Positions 1-5,382 of a DNA stretch of 6,664 nt are shown here, piece after piece. The stretch spans positions 3,617 through 10,280 of the forward strand of contig PLXB01000459.1 of NCBI GenBank assembly GCA_003151215.1. The letters run 5' to 3'. This stretch comes from Ignavibacteriota bacterium. GTDB lineage: Bacteria; Bacteroidota; Kapaibacteriia; Palsa-1295. Made by a program: the position numbers and the translations under genes. The notes below the pieces were generated by a model that worked only from the letters and a program-made list of their open reading frames with translations, was not told the origin of the DNA and did no database searches. Each line of letters starts with the position of its first letter. Within the stretch, counting starts at the first letter, position 1.

Positions 1-207
1 CAGATCGTCAAGGCATACGTCGTCTTATCTCCAAATCATACCGGAAGCGAATCCCTTGTCAAAGATATTCAGGATTTTGTAAAGCGCGAATTAGCTCCGT
101 ATAAATATCCTCGCGAAGTAGCTTTTATAGACGCATTGCCAAGAACCGATACGGGAAAAGTACAGCGATTTGTCCTTCGGGATCGGGCGGCAAAAGAAGT
201 AGTCTGA
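1..207 (+). CDS. Acyl-CoA synthetase (AMP-forming), C-terminal fragment
   Basis: Frame 1 is open from the first base to a TGA at 205-207 and gives the last 68 residues of an acyl-AMP/acyl-CoA ligase (ANL superfamily); the start lies outside the window. The fragment is the small C-terminal lid domain. It contains LAPYKYPREV (31-40) followed by LPRTDTGKVQRFVLR (46-60). The latter is the A10 motif, with K53 as the lysine that catalyses adenylation. The KYPR...FVLR wording resembles the medium-chain acyl-CoA synthetase / benzoate-CoA ligase branch more than long-chain FadD, but substrate cannot be settled from this piece. Such enzymes activate a carboxylic acid to its CoA thioester in the cytoplasm using ATP. 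The gene ends normally and is followed 26 nt later by a hairpin terminator, so it is the last gene of its transcript. Family is certain; substrate is not. Confidence 0.93.
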   Translation, partial: QIVKAYVVLSPNHTGSESLVKDIQDFVKRELAPYKYPREVAFIDALPRTDTGKVQRFVLRDRAAKEVV

Positions 208-233
208 ATAATGATGTATGGATCATTAAAATA

Positions 234-269
234 AAGGACCGGATTTGCATCCGGTCCTTCTCTTTTTTT
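234..269 (+). terminator. Rho-independent terminator after the acyl-CoA synthetase, possibly bidirectional
   Basis: A perfect 11-bp stem (234-244 with 249-259, arm AAGGACCGGAT) has a TTGC loop and is followed on the + strand by a run of seven T at 263-269, three bases after the stem. It sits 26 nt after the synthetase stop. On the - strand the same stem ends in TT and is followed by TATTTTAA, so it can also stop the convergent operon that ends at 312. No other terminator candidate is visible between 260 and 312. Confidence 0.9.
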
Positions 270-311
270 GGTATTTCTTCCTTCGTGTCTAGGAGGCCAA
301 AGCGAACAAAA

Positions 312-1055
312 TTATGGTTTGAGCCAGAAAGGATTATAAAGCTCAGTTCCATCACGATCGTTTTCGATGGTCAGATAGAATGCCTTCGCGTAGCTCGAAT
401 CGATACTTGAACTGAATCTGCTTGGATCAGGGAAATTTTTATATCCCCGAAGGAAATTATATCCCTGATGAGTTGGCGTCGCATTACCAATCGGTTTATT
501 GAATAATAGCGGAGTGCCTTTAATATAGACTACTGCTGTTTCCTCAACGCCTACTAATATGTCATCGGATTCGATGAAGTTCGAATAAGAGAGCGTGTCT
601 GCATTTTTTATATACTGATTCGTTGTCAGAAACAGATGCCCTACAGCTATAACATTTGCTGAATCAGCATTCGGCCAAAAAACTACCCTCGGCAAGTTTG
701 AATCGATGGTCACATCCAGTCTGTACCCTTTGTTAAATGGAGGCGGTGGCGTCGGGATATACGGAATGTTCATAAGGGTATCATTGACCGTGCCGGTTCC
801 ATAAACATAAAATTGCTTCTGGGCAGTATTGGGCATTTCCCAGGCTACAATAATTCTTGCTCCCAGAGGCAGCGTATCCCGGCATCTCTCAAATGAAGAA
901 AGAACGTAGCCTGTCAGCGGATAGCTGTTTGTCTTCGTATTGAGAAGAGGAATAGCGTTCGGATTTACGGGATTCGGAACGGTGAAAGAAGCATCGCATG
1001 ATGCCAAAGCAGCGCAGACGATGAAGATGAGAAGTGATATATACTTTTTGTACAT
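312..1055 (-). CDS. Small envelope lipoprotein, third gene of the sigma-factor operon
   Basis: A 247-residue protein with a type II signal peptide: MYKK, a hydrophobic core (6-17), then the lipobox LASC with C20 as the likely lipidated residue. I do not recognise the mature part as a named family. It shows a PTPPPP stretch at 101-106 and alternating hydrophobic/polar segments that suggest a beta-rich fold, such as RIIVAWEM (67-74), VVFWPNAD (124-131) and AVVYIKG (174-180). The ATG at 1053-1055 is chosen because it opens the signal peptide directly. No Shine-Dalgarno sequence is visible before it. The gene starts 21 nt after the anti-sigma stop on the same strand, so it is probably co-transcribed and perhaps translationally linked. 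By context it may be a target of the upstream sigma factor or a partner of the anti-sigma protein; this is inference. Aspartate follows C20, a residue that favours inner-membrane retention in E. coli but is not a reliable rule here. Confidence 0.85.
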   Translation of the reverse strand: MYKKYISLLIFIVCAALASCDASFTVPNPVNPNAIPLLNTKTNSYPLTGYVLSSFERCRDTLPLGARIIVAWEMPNTAQKQFYVYGTGTVNDTLMNIPYIPTPPPPFNKGYRLDVTIDSNLPRVVFWPNADSANVIAVGHLFLTTNQYIKNADTLSYSNFIESDDILVGVEETAVVYIKGTPLLFNKPIGNATPTHQGYNFLRGYKNFPDPSRFSSSIDSSYAKAFYLTIENDRDGTELYNPFWLKP

Positions 1056-1076
1056 GGGCGTAATTTCAAAAATGCT

Positions 1077-2432
1077 TTAGAAATGGAATCTCACTGAATA
1101 TGTTAAGCCGAGTTTGCTTCCTGCTCTGACTGCACCTTCTTCTTTAATAAATAACGCAGTGTATTCGGGATCAACTGAGAATGAGAACTGTCCGGCAGGC
1201 TGAAATACCAGGCCGGCAGATAGTTTTGCGATCGGTCCTGCCGTGCTCATTCCTGCAAGCGCACGAACTTCCGGATGAATTCCCAGAACTTCTGCAAGAG
1301 AGAATGAATACGTGTAGGATACGCCGCCCCATCCGATCGAATGATGGCCGGTCAGTCCTCCTGCGCTATTGACAAGATACACCGGGAATGTTTCCAGGCC
1401 GCCTTCGACAGCAACGGCGCTGAACGGATCGAACTCATACTTTGCTGCCCATCCCATATTATTCCATGGCGGAACAATTGCGTTATCAGTCTGACCCTGA
1501 TAAAGCTTTGCCGTCGGCATGCCTCTATATGCCAGGGAAACTCTTGCCATCCAATCGGGTTCGGTAAAATATCCGTCGCCGCCGTTAAAAAGCGGGCGAG
1601 TATCCGAAGAAGGATAACCGATATTATTTTGCGGAGGAAGGATCGGGTTGGTAAAAGCGATCGGTTTCATCGCCTGTTCAACCGCTATCTTCTCCGATGA
1701 CTGTGGTATATTGCCTGCATTATTATTTACCGTCTCAGGTTGAGAGGTAATATCTGCATCCGTTATATTCGGAATAACATTATTTTCTCCCTTATCCGAC
1801 TCTGAAGAAACGCTGCTGCTCTTTTGATTCAAGACTGCTTTGCTGAAATGAATACTTGGCAAGGTTGCCAGTGAGCGAAGTGTATTCGGAATATTATTCT
1901 TTACTGTACCTTCCGATCTGAGTTCCGCCTTTGGAGTCTGCCCAATATCGGCAGATCCGATAGGCTGCATCATTTGAACCGTGCCCGGCACATTCTTCAC
2001 GAGAGCCGGAGCAATTTCCTTCGGCGTCTCTTTTGTCAACTGGATAATTCCGATCGTCGAGAGAATGCCGACCGATGTTCCGATCAAAAGAGTCATCAGG
2101 CCTTTGGAAATACCTGTTGCAGCAAGCGGAGCAATATTCGAGACAGCGGTCGTAACCGAATTCACAAGAACAGGAGCCGTCGCAAGAGTGGAAGTTGCGG
2201 CAACAATGAGCCCGGCGCGCTCGGCGATCTGCGACTGCAGATATGACGGCGGCTGAAGCTTCATAATATCGGAAGCAAAAGCCTGCTTCAGCTGCATCGC
2301 CGAAGAGAATTCTTCCTGAAGTTCAGGCGAATCCTTTAATGCTCCGAAGAGAATGTTGCGCTCGGTCTCTGTTGCCTCTCCGTCTATGAAGAGGTGGATC
2401 AGATCCGAATGTGCGTTGTTTATATTTGCCAT
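1077..2432 (-). CDS. Membrane anti-sigma factor with C-terminal beta-strand (outer-membrane-like) domain
   Basis: A 451-residue protein encoded 29 nt downstream of an ECF sigma factor. Residues 8-60 (HSDLIHLFIDGEATETE..., then DSPELQEEF) match the N-terminal pattern of anti-sigma factors: a short helical domain with a D-G-E turn. There is no cysteine anywhere, so it is not a zinc (HC2/ZAS) type. A hydrophobic segment at about 108-132 is the likely single inner-membrane helix. Residues 133-285 form a long Ser/Asn/Pro/Thr-rich linker without obvious fold. Residues 290-451 show alternating aromatic/small-residue strands (WMARVSLAYRG, WAAKYEF, GWGGVSYTYSF, AGLVFQP, LGLTYSVRFHF) and end in phenylalanine, as outer-membrane beta-barrel proteins do. 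The ATG at 2430-2432 is preceded by AAGGA with a 7-nt spacer, the best ribosome binding site in the window. The expected role is binding and holding the sigma factor at the inner membrane until an envelope signal arrives. The barrel reading is inference from strand pattern; a soluble beta-sandwich is the alternative. Confidence 0.85.
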   Translation of the reverse strand: MANINNAHSDLIHLFIDGEATETERNILFGALKDSPELQEEFSSAMQLKQAFASDIMKLQPPSYLQSQIAERAGLIVAATSTLATAPVLVNSVTTAVSNIAPLAATGISKGLMTLLIGTSVGILSTIGIIQLTKETPKEIAPALVKNVPGTVQMMQPIGSADIGQTPKAELRSEGTVKNNIPNTLRSLATLPSIHFSKAVLNQKSSSVSSESDKGENNVIPNITDADITSQPETVNNNAGNIPQSSEKIAVEQAMKPIAFTNPILPPQNNIGYPSSDTRPLFNGGDGYFTEPDWMARVSLAYRGMPTAKLYQGQTDNAIVPPWNNMGWAAKYEFDPFSAVAVEGGLETFPVYLVNSAGGLTGHHSIGWGGVSYTYSFSLAEVLGIHPEVRALAGMSTAGPIAKLSAGLVFQPAGQFSFSVDPEYTALFIKEEGAVRAGSKLGLTYSVRFHF

Positions 2433-2447
2433 AACTTTTTCCTTCTT
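2433..2447 (-). promoter_or_regulatory. Ribosome binding site of the anti-sigma gene
   Basis: On the - strand, AAGGA lies 7 nt before the ATG at 2432. It supports that start and is worth noting because the other genes here show no comparable Shine-Dalgarno sequence. It lies in the 29-nt gap after the sigma-factor stop, so the anti-sigma gene can be translated independently of the sigma factor. Confidence 0.65.
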
Positions 2448-2461
2448 TGCTCTGTGTTGCT

Positions 2462-3019
2462 TTAGTGCGATTCCTGGAAATACGGAGCAACGATCTTGCG
2501 CATCTTAGCATTGGCGCGCACGATCCAATTCCGAACAGTTGACATCGGTACTCCCATGACCTCTGCGATCTCGTTATACGAGAGACCGCCGTAAACCTGC
2601 AAGACCAGCGCCTCGCGCTGTTCCTTCGATAAAAGATCGAGCGACATCTGCAAAATTTTTGACGTTTCGTCCGCTTCCATCGGAGATTCTTCAAATATTG
2701 CATGATAATCTTCGATCGGAACAGTAAGCTGTTTTTTGCTTCCGGTACGCAGGGAAAGATTGCGCGCGATACGAAGAAGATATGCCGGGACGTTTTCGAT
2801 CTTCGTTGTTTCTTTTGCCAGAATATTCAGGAACTTGAGGAAGGTTTCCTGTAAAATATCTTCGGCTTCGGAATCGCGATTAAGGATTCGGCGTGCATAC
2901 TGATAAATACGCGAGGCATACCTGCGGTAAAGCTCCGCGAACGCTTGTTCACGGCTTTCCCCGCCTTCCCGCAGGGCCTCACATAACTCATTGTCGCTTA
3001 ATCCTGTCATTGCGATCAC
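2462..3019 (-). CDS. RNA polymerase sigma-70 factor, ECF subfamily
   Basis: A 185-residue ECF sigma factor, the usual length for the family. Sigma region 2 spans about 24-92, with AFAELYRRYASRIYQYARR and the acidic core motif EAEDILQETF (51-60) that contacts the polymerase clamp; AYLLRIARNLSLR (79-91) follows. A linker at about 93-122 leads to region 4 at about 124-177, including LSKEQREALVLQVYGGLSYNEI. The recognition helix-turn-helix lies at about 145-170 (VPMSTVRNWIVRA). The protein would direct polymerase to a small regulon, probably including its own operon. The longest frame starts with GTG at 3017-3019; an in-frame ATG three codons later (3008-3010) is at least as likely, since neither has a clear Shine-Dalgarno sequence. 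The downstream anti-sigma gene and lipoprotein point to control by membrane sequestration. An 11-bp sequence shared with the nearby repeat element overlaps the start region. Confidence 0.96.
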   Translation of the reverse strand: MIAMTGLSDNELCEALREGGESREQAFAELYRRYASRIYQYARRILNRDSEAEDILQETFLKFLNILAKETTKIENVPAYLLRIARNLSLRTGSKKQLTVPIEDYHAIFEESPMEADETSKILQMSLDLLSKEQREALVLQVYGGLSYNEIAEVMGVPMSTVRNWIVRANAKMRKIVAPYFQESH

Positions 3020-3035
3020 ATAAATTGTGAAGGGC

Positions 3036-3065
3036 TATATAATTGCCTTCCGATAGTAATGACAC
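3036..3065 (-). promoter_or_regulatory. Possible promoter of the sigma-factor operon
   Basis: Read on the - strand, GTGTCA (3065-3060) and TATATA (3041-3036) are separated by 18 bp. Each matches four of six positions of the housekeeping -35 and -10 consensus. Transcription would begin near 3029, giving a leader of about 10 to 20 nt before the GTG or ATG start. The match is weak and could be chance in AT-rich DNA. An ECF-type self-regulated promoter could exist as well, but I could not identify one. Confidence 0.25.
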
Positions 3066-3096
3066 AACAATCCGGGGCTTGTTTCAGTCCCAAATC

Positions 3097-3262
3097 CCGG
3101 TAGTGGTTTGGTTTCCGAGAAAATCATATGTCATTGCGAGCGAATGCGAAGCAATCCCCTCGATGATGTCGCAAATCCAGGCATTCTGCTAATATCGGCG
3201 GGGATTGCTTCGTCGGGCTAAAGCCCTTCTCGCAATGACAAAGTAAACTATACCACTACCGG
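3097..3262. repeat. Nested inverted-repeat element (REP/MITE-like), outer boundaries
   Basis: The outer arms are 3097-3114 (CCGGTAGTGGTTTGGTTT) and 3245-3262, which pair at 16 of 18 positions, the terminal 11 perfectly. Between them lies a second, stronger inverted repeat (3129-3240). There is no room for a transposase, so the element would have to be mobilised in trans or be a static structural repeat. A whole-genome copy count is needed to prove that it is dispersed. Confidence 0.6.
3129..3240. repeat. 112-bp inverted repeat with TGTCATTGCGAG termini
   Basis: The ends TGTCATTGCGAG (3129-3140) and CTCGCAATGACA (3229-3240) are exact reverse complements. A second exact pair follows inside: GAAGCAATCCCC (3148-3159) with GGGGATTGCTTC (3200-3211). 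A small GGGCT/AGCCC hairpin sits at 3215-3226. From memory, the 'cattgcgag...gaagcaatc' wording is typical of non-coding palindromic repeats found in many copies in diverse bacterial genomes. An RNA from either strand would fold into one long stem, so it could also affect transcript stability or termination. Confidence 0.8.
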
Positions 3263-3377
3263 CATCCCTATTCCGTAGTGCGGAACAGAGCTACTTACCG
3301 AAAAAGGCACATATCATTAAATTTTCAATGAACGAACATTTCGCGCGCTCACGGCTAAGTGCTTCGCAAAATGAATT

Positions 3378-3470
3378 CAGACTTTTAATTTTGGAGAAGG
3401 AATTCTCCGACAGACTTTTTCCAGACTTTAGAACCCAAGACTTATCCAGACTTTAGAAACTCAGACTTTT
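3378..3470. repeat. Clustered CAGACTTT direct repeats, including a 25-bp tandem pair
   Basis: The octamer CAGACTTT occurs exactly five times, at 3378, 3411, 3422, 3447 and 3462, with a degenerate copy (CAAGACTTA) at 3436-3444. Within the block, 3421-3445 and 3446-3470 are adjacent 25-bp units that match at 21 positions and share CCAGACTTTAGAA. Copy spacing is irregular overall (33, 11, 25 and 15 bp), unlike a CRISPR array. A GGAGAA/TTCTCC hairpin lies between the first two copies (3393-3408). Function is unknown; repeated protein-binding sites or slippage-generated repeats both fit. Confidence 0.65.
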
Positions 3471-3479
3471 CCGGACATG

Positions 3480-3507
3480 TTCGTATTCTCGAATACAAAT
3501 ATACGAA
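3480..3507. repeat. AT-rich interrupted palindrome
   Basis: TTCGTAT (3480-3486) pairs with ATACGAA (3501-3507). A competing tight pair, GTATTC (3483-3488) with GAATAC (3491-3496), lies inside. It could be an operator or simply structured intergenic DNA. The - strand also carries TATATTTG at 3503-3496, which matches the Bacteroidota -7 element TAnnTTTG, but the nearest TTTG upstream is 23 bp away, longer than the usual spacing, and no gene lies close downstream. Confidence 0.35.
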
Positions 3508-3665
3508 TAAAATAGTGTCTTCATCTCAAAAACATTTCTAAAATATCAAATTTTTATATACTTTGGCGAATTCAGCGGAAAATAGGCACATTTTTCTTTA
3601 AATCTGCGCGGGAAATTTTGAAAATCTTAGTGAGAGGTTTTTTAAAAGCAGGATCAAACCATACT

Positions 3666-3711
3666 CCCGCCGTTGAAACGGCGGGCTACTATCAGACGTC
3701 CCTATCGGGAC
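3666..3711. repeat. Pair of GC-rich hairpins (CCCGCCGTT and GTCCC stems)
   Basis: CCCGCCGTT (3666-3674) is followed almost directly by its exact reverse complement AACGGCGGG (3677-3685). Twelve bases later GTCCC (3698-3702) pairs with GGGAC (3707-3711) across TATC. From memory, this two-hairpin wording resembles dispersed intergenic repeats of Chlorobi/Ignavibacteria-type genomes. It does not end in a T run on either strand, so it is not a canonical terminator. Confidence 0.6.
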
Positions 3712-3740
3712 TAATTTTCCCTTGGACGGGAGAAACAAGG

Positions 3741-3771
3741 AAAAAAATAGGGGCATCCATTGGGATGCCCC
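3741..3771 (-). terminator. Terminator-like hairpin on the - strand with no obvious upstream gene
   Basis: GGGGCATCC (3750-3758) and GGATGCCCC (3763-3771) form a perfect 9-bp stem with a 4-base loop. Read on the - strand the stem is followed by TATTTTTTT, the classic rho-independent layout. No - strand gene lies between here and the + strand gene at 3986, so it would stop only antisense transcripts or belong to the adjacent repeat cluster. Confidence 0.5.
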
Positions 3772-3885
3772 CTGCCACGGGATACCAATAATCTTAGTTG
3801 ATAAGAAAATCGGTAAGCGTGAACCATGCAAACTACGGACTTAGTGAGACACAACCGTTACATAATTTTGGAAATAGGTTACATG

Positions 3886-3933
3886 ATTCACACATATTGC
3901 AGAGACGCCCTATTTCTCTGGGAGGGTGTGAAT
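3886..3933 (+). promoter_or_regulatory. Nested hairpin upstream of the propeller lipoprotein gene
   Basis: ATTCACAC (3886-3893) pairs exactly with GTGTGAAT (3926-3933), and inside it CAGAGA (3900-3905) pairs with TCTCTG (3915-3920). A further GAGAT/ATCTC pair lies at 3934-3957. Ending 52 nt before the ATG at 3986, it could be a structured mRNA leader or a dimeric operator site. I do not recognise a known riboswitch class, and no good promoter could be assigned nearby. Confidence 0.35.
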
Positions 3934-3985
3934 GAGATACGGGAATGAAGTGATCTCGGCTCGTGTAGTATCGGTACAATAGGAT

Positions 3986-5092
3986 ATGAAGATATTGCCA
4001 GTTATAATAATAATCATAATTTTTGCAGGAGGATCATTCTCCTCCTGCCGGTATAATCCGGTTGTGAATCATCCCTGCGATACATGCAATAAACCTTGTG
4101 ATACTTGCAATATCAATAGAGATTCGCTTGTCCATATCCAAGATTCACTGTCTCATGCTTTTACATGGACGGAATATCTTAATGCAATTCCGAGCGATGC
4201 AGATAATCATTTCTCAGGTGTTTGGGTGTTCGGACCGAATGATATAATTATTTGTGGAGCAAGTTTATGGCATTTTGATGGGATGAACTTTACGATCATT
4301 CCTGCAATGGACGCAACTCATCACGTTCTCCTCACTGGTGGACTGTCTGGTGATGGAATTTTTGCATTTAGCAAAACTGATTTTTGGGTTACTGCCCCTG
4401 GCGGAGAAGCCTTACATACTGGTGACGGTCTGAATTTTGATGATTTTAGATTTGGAGGTGTAAATGCCTGTTGGGGAATATCCAGCAATGATATGTTCTT
4501 TGTTGGAAATGGGGGCAGTATTTATCATTATGATGGAATGAAATTTGATACGATGAAATCAAATACGACTCAAAATATTGGATATATTTGGGGGACGGAT
4601 GATAATAATATTTGGGCATGCAACACGAACATAATGACAGGTGAACAGAATCTTCTTCATTACAATGGTTCTCAATGGACCTCTGACCCGTTTGCCAATT
4701 CTGCCGATGCTTTATTCTCTGGTCTCTATAGCGTTTGGACTATTGACAGTGCAGGACATCAAGACGTAGTTGCGTCAGGGAATTATGTTTTCAGAAAAAC
4801 GGATAATAACCCATGGCGGAAAGATGTTTATGTTCCGAATAAATTACCTGATAGTCTTTCCTACGCGTCCCTTTTTGGTTTATGCGGTAATTCAGCCAAT
4901 GATATGTGGGCTGGTAGTTGGAATGGTTGGGCAGGTCATTGGAATGGAAAAACATGGATGAGATATGATAGTATATACGATCCCAAAAACCAACAATTCC
5001 ATACTTTTGCCGTTTCAAGCAAGGGAAATACTGTATGTATGGTCGGTGATAAAAATGGCCAAAAGTGGATAGCGGTTGGGACAAGAAAATAG
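3986..5092 (+). CDS. Lipoprotein with seven propeller-type repeats and twin CxxC motifs
   Basis: A 368-residue exported lipoprotein. The signal peptide is very hydrophobic (VIIIIIIF, 6-13) and ends in FSSC, with C21 the likely lipidated residue. Just after it comes PCDTCN twice (30-35 and 37-42), giving two CxxC pairs near the membrane anchor; there is no following histidine, so they are not c-type haem sites. The rest contains about seven degenerate repeats starting near 78, 125, 162, 200, 249, 297 and 340. Each follows the pattern 'G-N-D-hydrophobic ... G ... hydrophobic-H-(Y/F/W)-(D/N)-G-x-x-(F/W)', for example SNDMFFVGNGGSIYHYDG and ANDMWAGSWNGWAGHWNG. Spacing of 37-49 residues fits a seven-bladed beta-propeller. 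From memory, similar FCB-group proteins are sometimes labelled 'glucosyltransferase', but no catalytic domain is visible. AGGA lies only 1 nt before the ATG, too close for a normal ribosome binding site. The gene looks more AT-rich than its neighbours. It may bind a ligand or protein at the cell surface. Confidence 0.88.
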   Translation: MKILPVIIIIIIFAGGSFSSCRYNPVVNHPCDTCNKPCDTCNINRDSLVHIQDSLSHAFTWTEYLNAIPSDADNHFSGVWVFGPNDIIICGASLWHFDGMNFTIIPAMDATHHVLLTGGLSGDGIFAFSKTDFWVTAPGGEALHTGDGLNFDDFRFGGVNACWGISSNDMFFVGNGGSIYHYDGMKFDTMKSNTTQNIGYIWGTDDNNIWACNTNIMTGEQNLLHYNGSQWTSDPFANSADALFSGLYSVWTIDSAGHQDVVASGNYVFRKTDNNPWRKDVYVPNKLPDSLSYASLFGLCGNSANDMWAGSWNGWAGHWNGKTWMRYDSIYDPKNQQFHTFAVSSKGNTVCMVGDKNGQKWIAVGTRK

Positions 5093-5138
5093 TGAAGAAA
5101 GATATTTCTACGCTAACTCCTTCTTGACTTTGTTTTTT
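5092..5138 (+). terminator. Weak terminator candidate after the propeller lipoprotein gene
   Basis: GTGAAGAAAG (5092-5101) and CCTTCTTGAC (5119-5128) pair at eight of ten positions around a 17-base loop, followed by TTTG and a run of six T (5129-5138). Stem quality is poor, so termination here is possible rather than shown. Confidence 0.3.
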
Positions 5139-5212
5139 CAATAAAGGCGGATTATTCTGCGAAGATGTTTCTTTCATGTTCTGAATTTTTTTCTCCAGAC
5201 AGACGATATAGA

Positions 5213-5260
5213 ATTCCGGCCACAAAAATTCACGGTATGGGTTGCCGGGCAATCCGGAAT
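5213..5260. repeat. Inverted repeat in the gap before the PAP2 gene
   Basis: ATTCCGG (5213-5219) pairs exactly with CCGGAAT (5254-5260) across 34 bases, and a TTGCC/GGCAA pair (5242-5252) sits inside. The surrounding 290-bp gap (5093-5382) otherwise holds only an AGAGG/CCTCT hairpin (5291-5308) and no credible gene. It could be a decayed repeat or mRNA leader structure. Confidence 0.35.
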
Positions 5261-5382
5261 CATGAGAAATATGTATCTGTTTATGGAAATAGAGGAGCCT
5301 CAACCTCTTTAATATTCCGTACTTCCCTCCCCTGGATGCTGCTTCATTACCGGCAGCGATTACAACATATTCCATAACTCAC

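Larger units (their letters stand above)
3020..3985. other. 966-bp intergenic region without credible genes, rich in repeats
   Basis: This gap separates the leftward sigma operon from the rightward propeller lipoprotein gene, so both promoters should lie within it. No reading frame in it looks coding: the longest, 77 codons on the - strand at 3598-3831, is read through hairpin repeats. From left to right it holds a possible - strand promoter, a nested inverted repeat (3097-3262), a stretch with no recognised feature (3263-3377), CAGACTTT repeats (3378-3470), an AT-rich palindrome (3480-3507), an AT-rich stretch with no recognised feature (3508-3660), a series of GC-rich hairpins (3666-3771), and a hairpin leader (3886-3933). 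A possible shared octamer, AGGCACAT, occurs at about 3306 and 3584. Confidence 0.7.

Noticed and set aside
2323..2703. 126-codon frame overlapping the sigma and anti-sigma genes
   Set aside because: It is an Arg/Ser-rich out-of-frame reading of the two real genes across their junction.
3378..3470. CRISPR array
   Set aside because: Repeat units are only 8 bp (25 bp in one pair), spacing is irregular, there are no uniform spacers, and no cas genes are present.
3496..3503. Bacteroidota-type -7 promoter element (TATATTTG) on the - strand
   Set aside because: The upstream TTTG spacing is 23 bp, longer than usual, and the nearest - strand gene starts almost 480 bp away.
3598..3831. 77-codon open frame on the - strand in the intergenic region
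   Set aside because: It is read straight through the cluster of hairpins and the terminator-like stem; the protein has no family resemblance.
3975..3980. TACAAT as a -10 box for the gene at 3986
   Set aside because: It lies six bases before the ATG, has no matching -35 sequence, and would require a leaderless transcript.
4791..5375. 194-codon open frame on the - strand
   Set aside because: Its second half is antisense to the well-supported propeller lipoprotein gene, its sequence has no recognisable domain or signal, and its first half runs through the inverted repeat in the gap.
5165..5377. 70-codon + strand frame before the PAP2 gene
   Set aside because: No recognisable domain, no ribosome binding site, and it crosses the inverted repeat; possible but unsupported.
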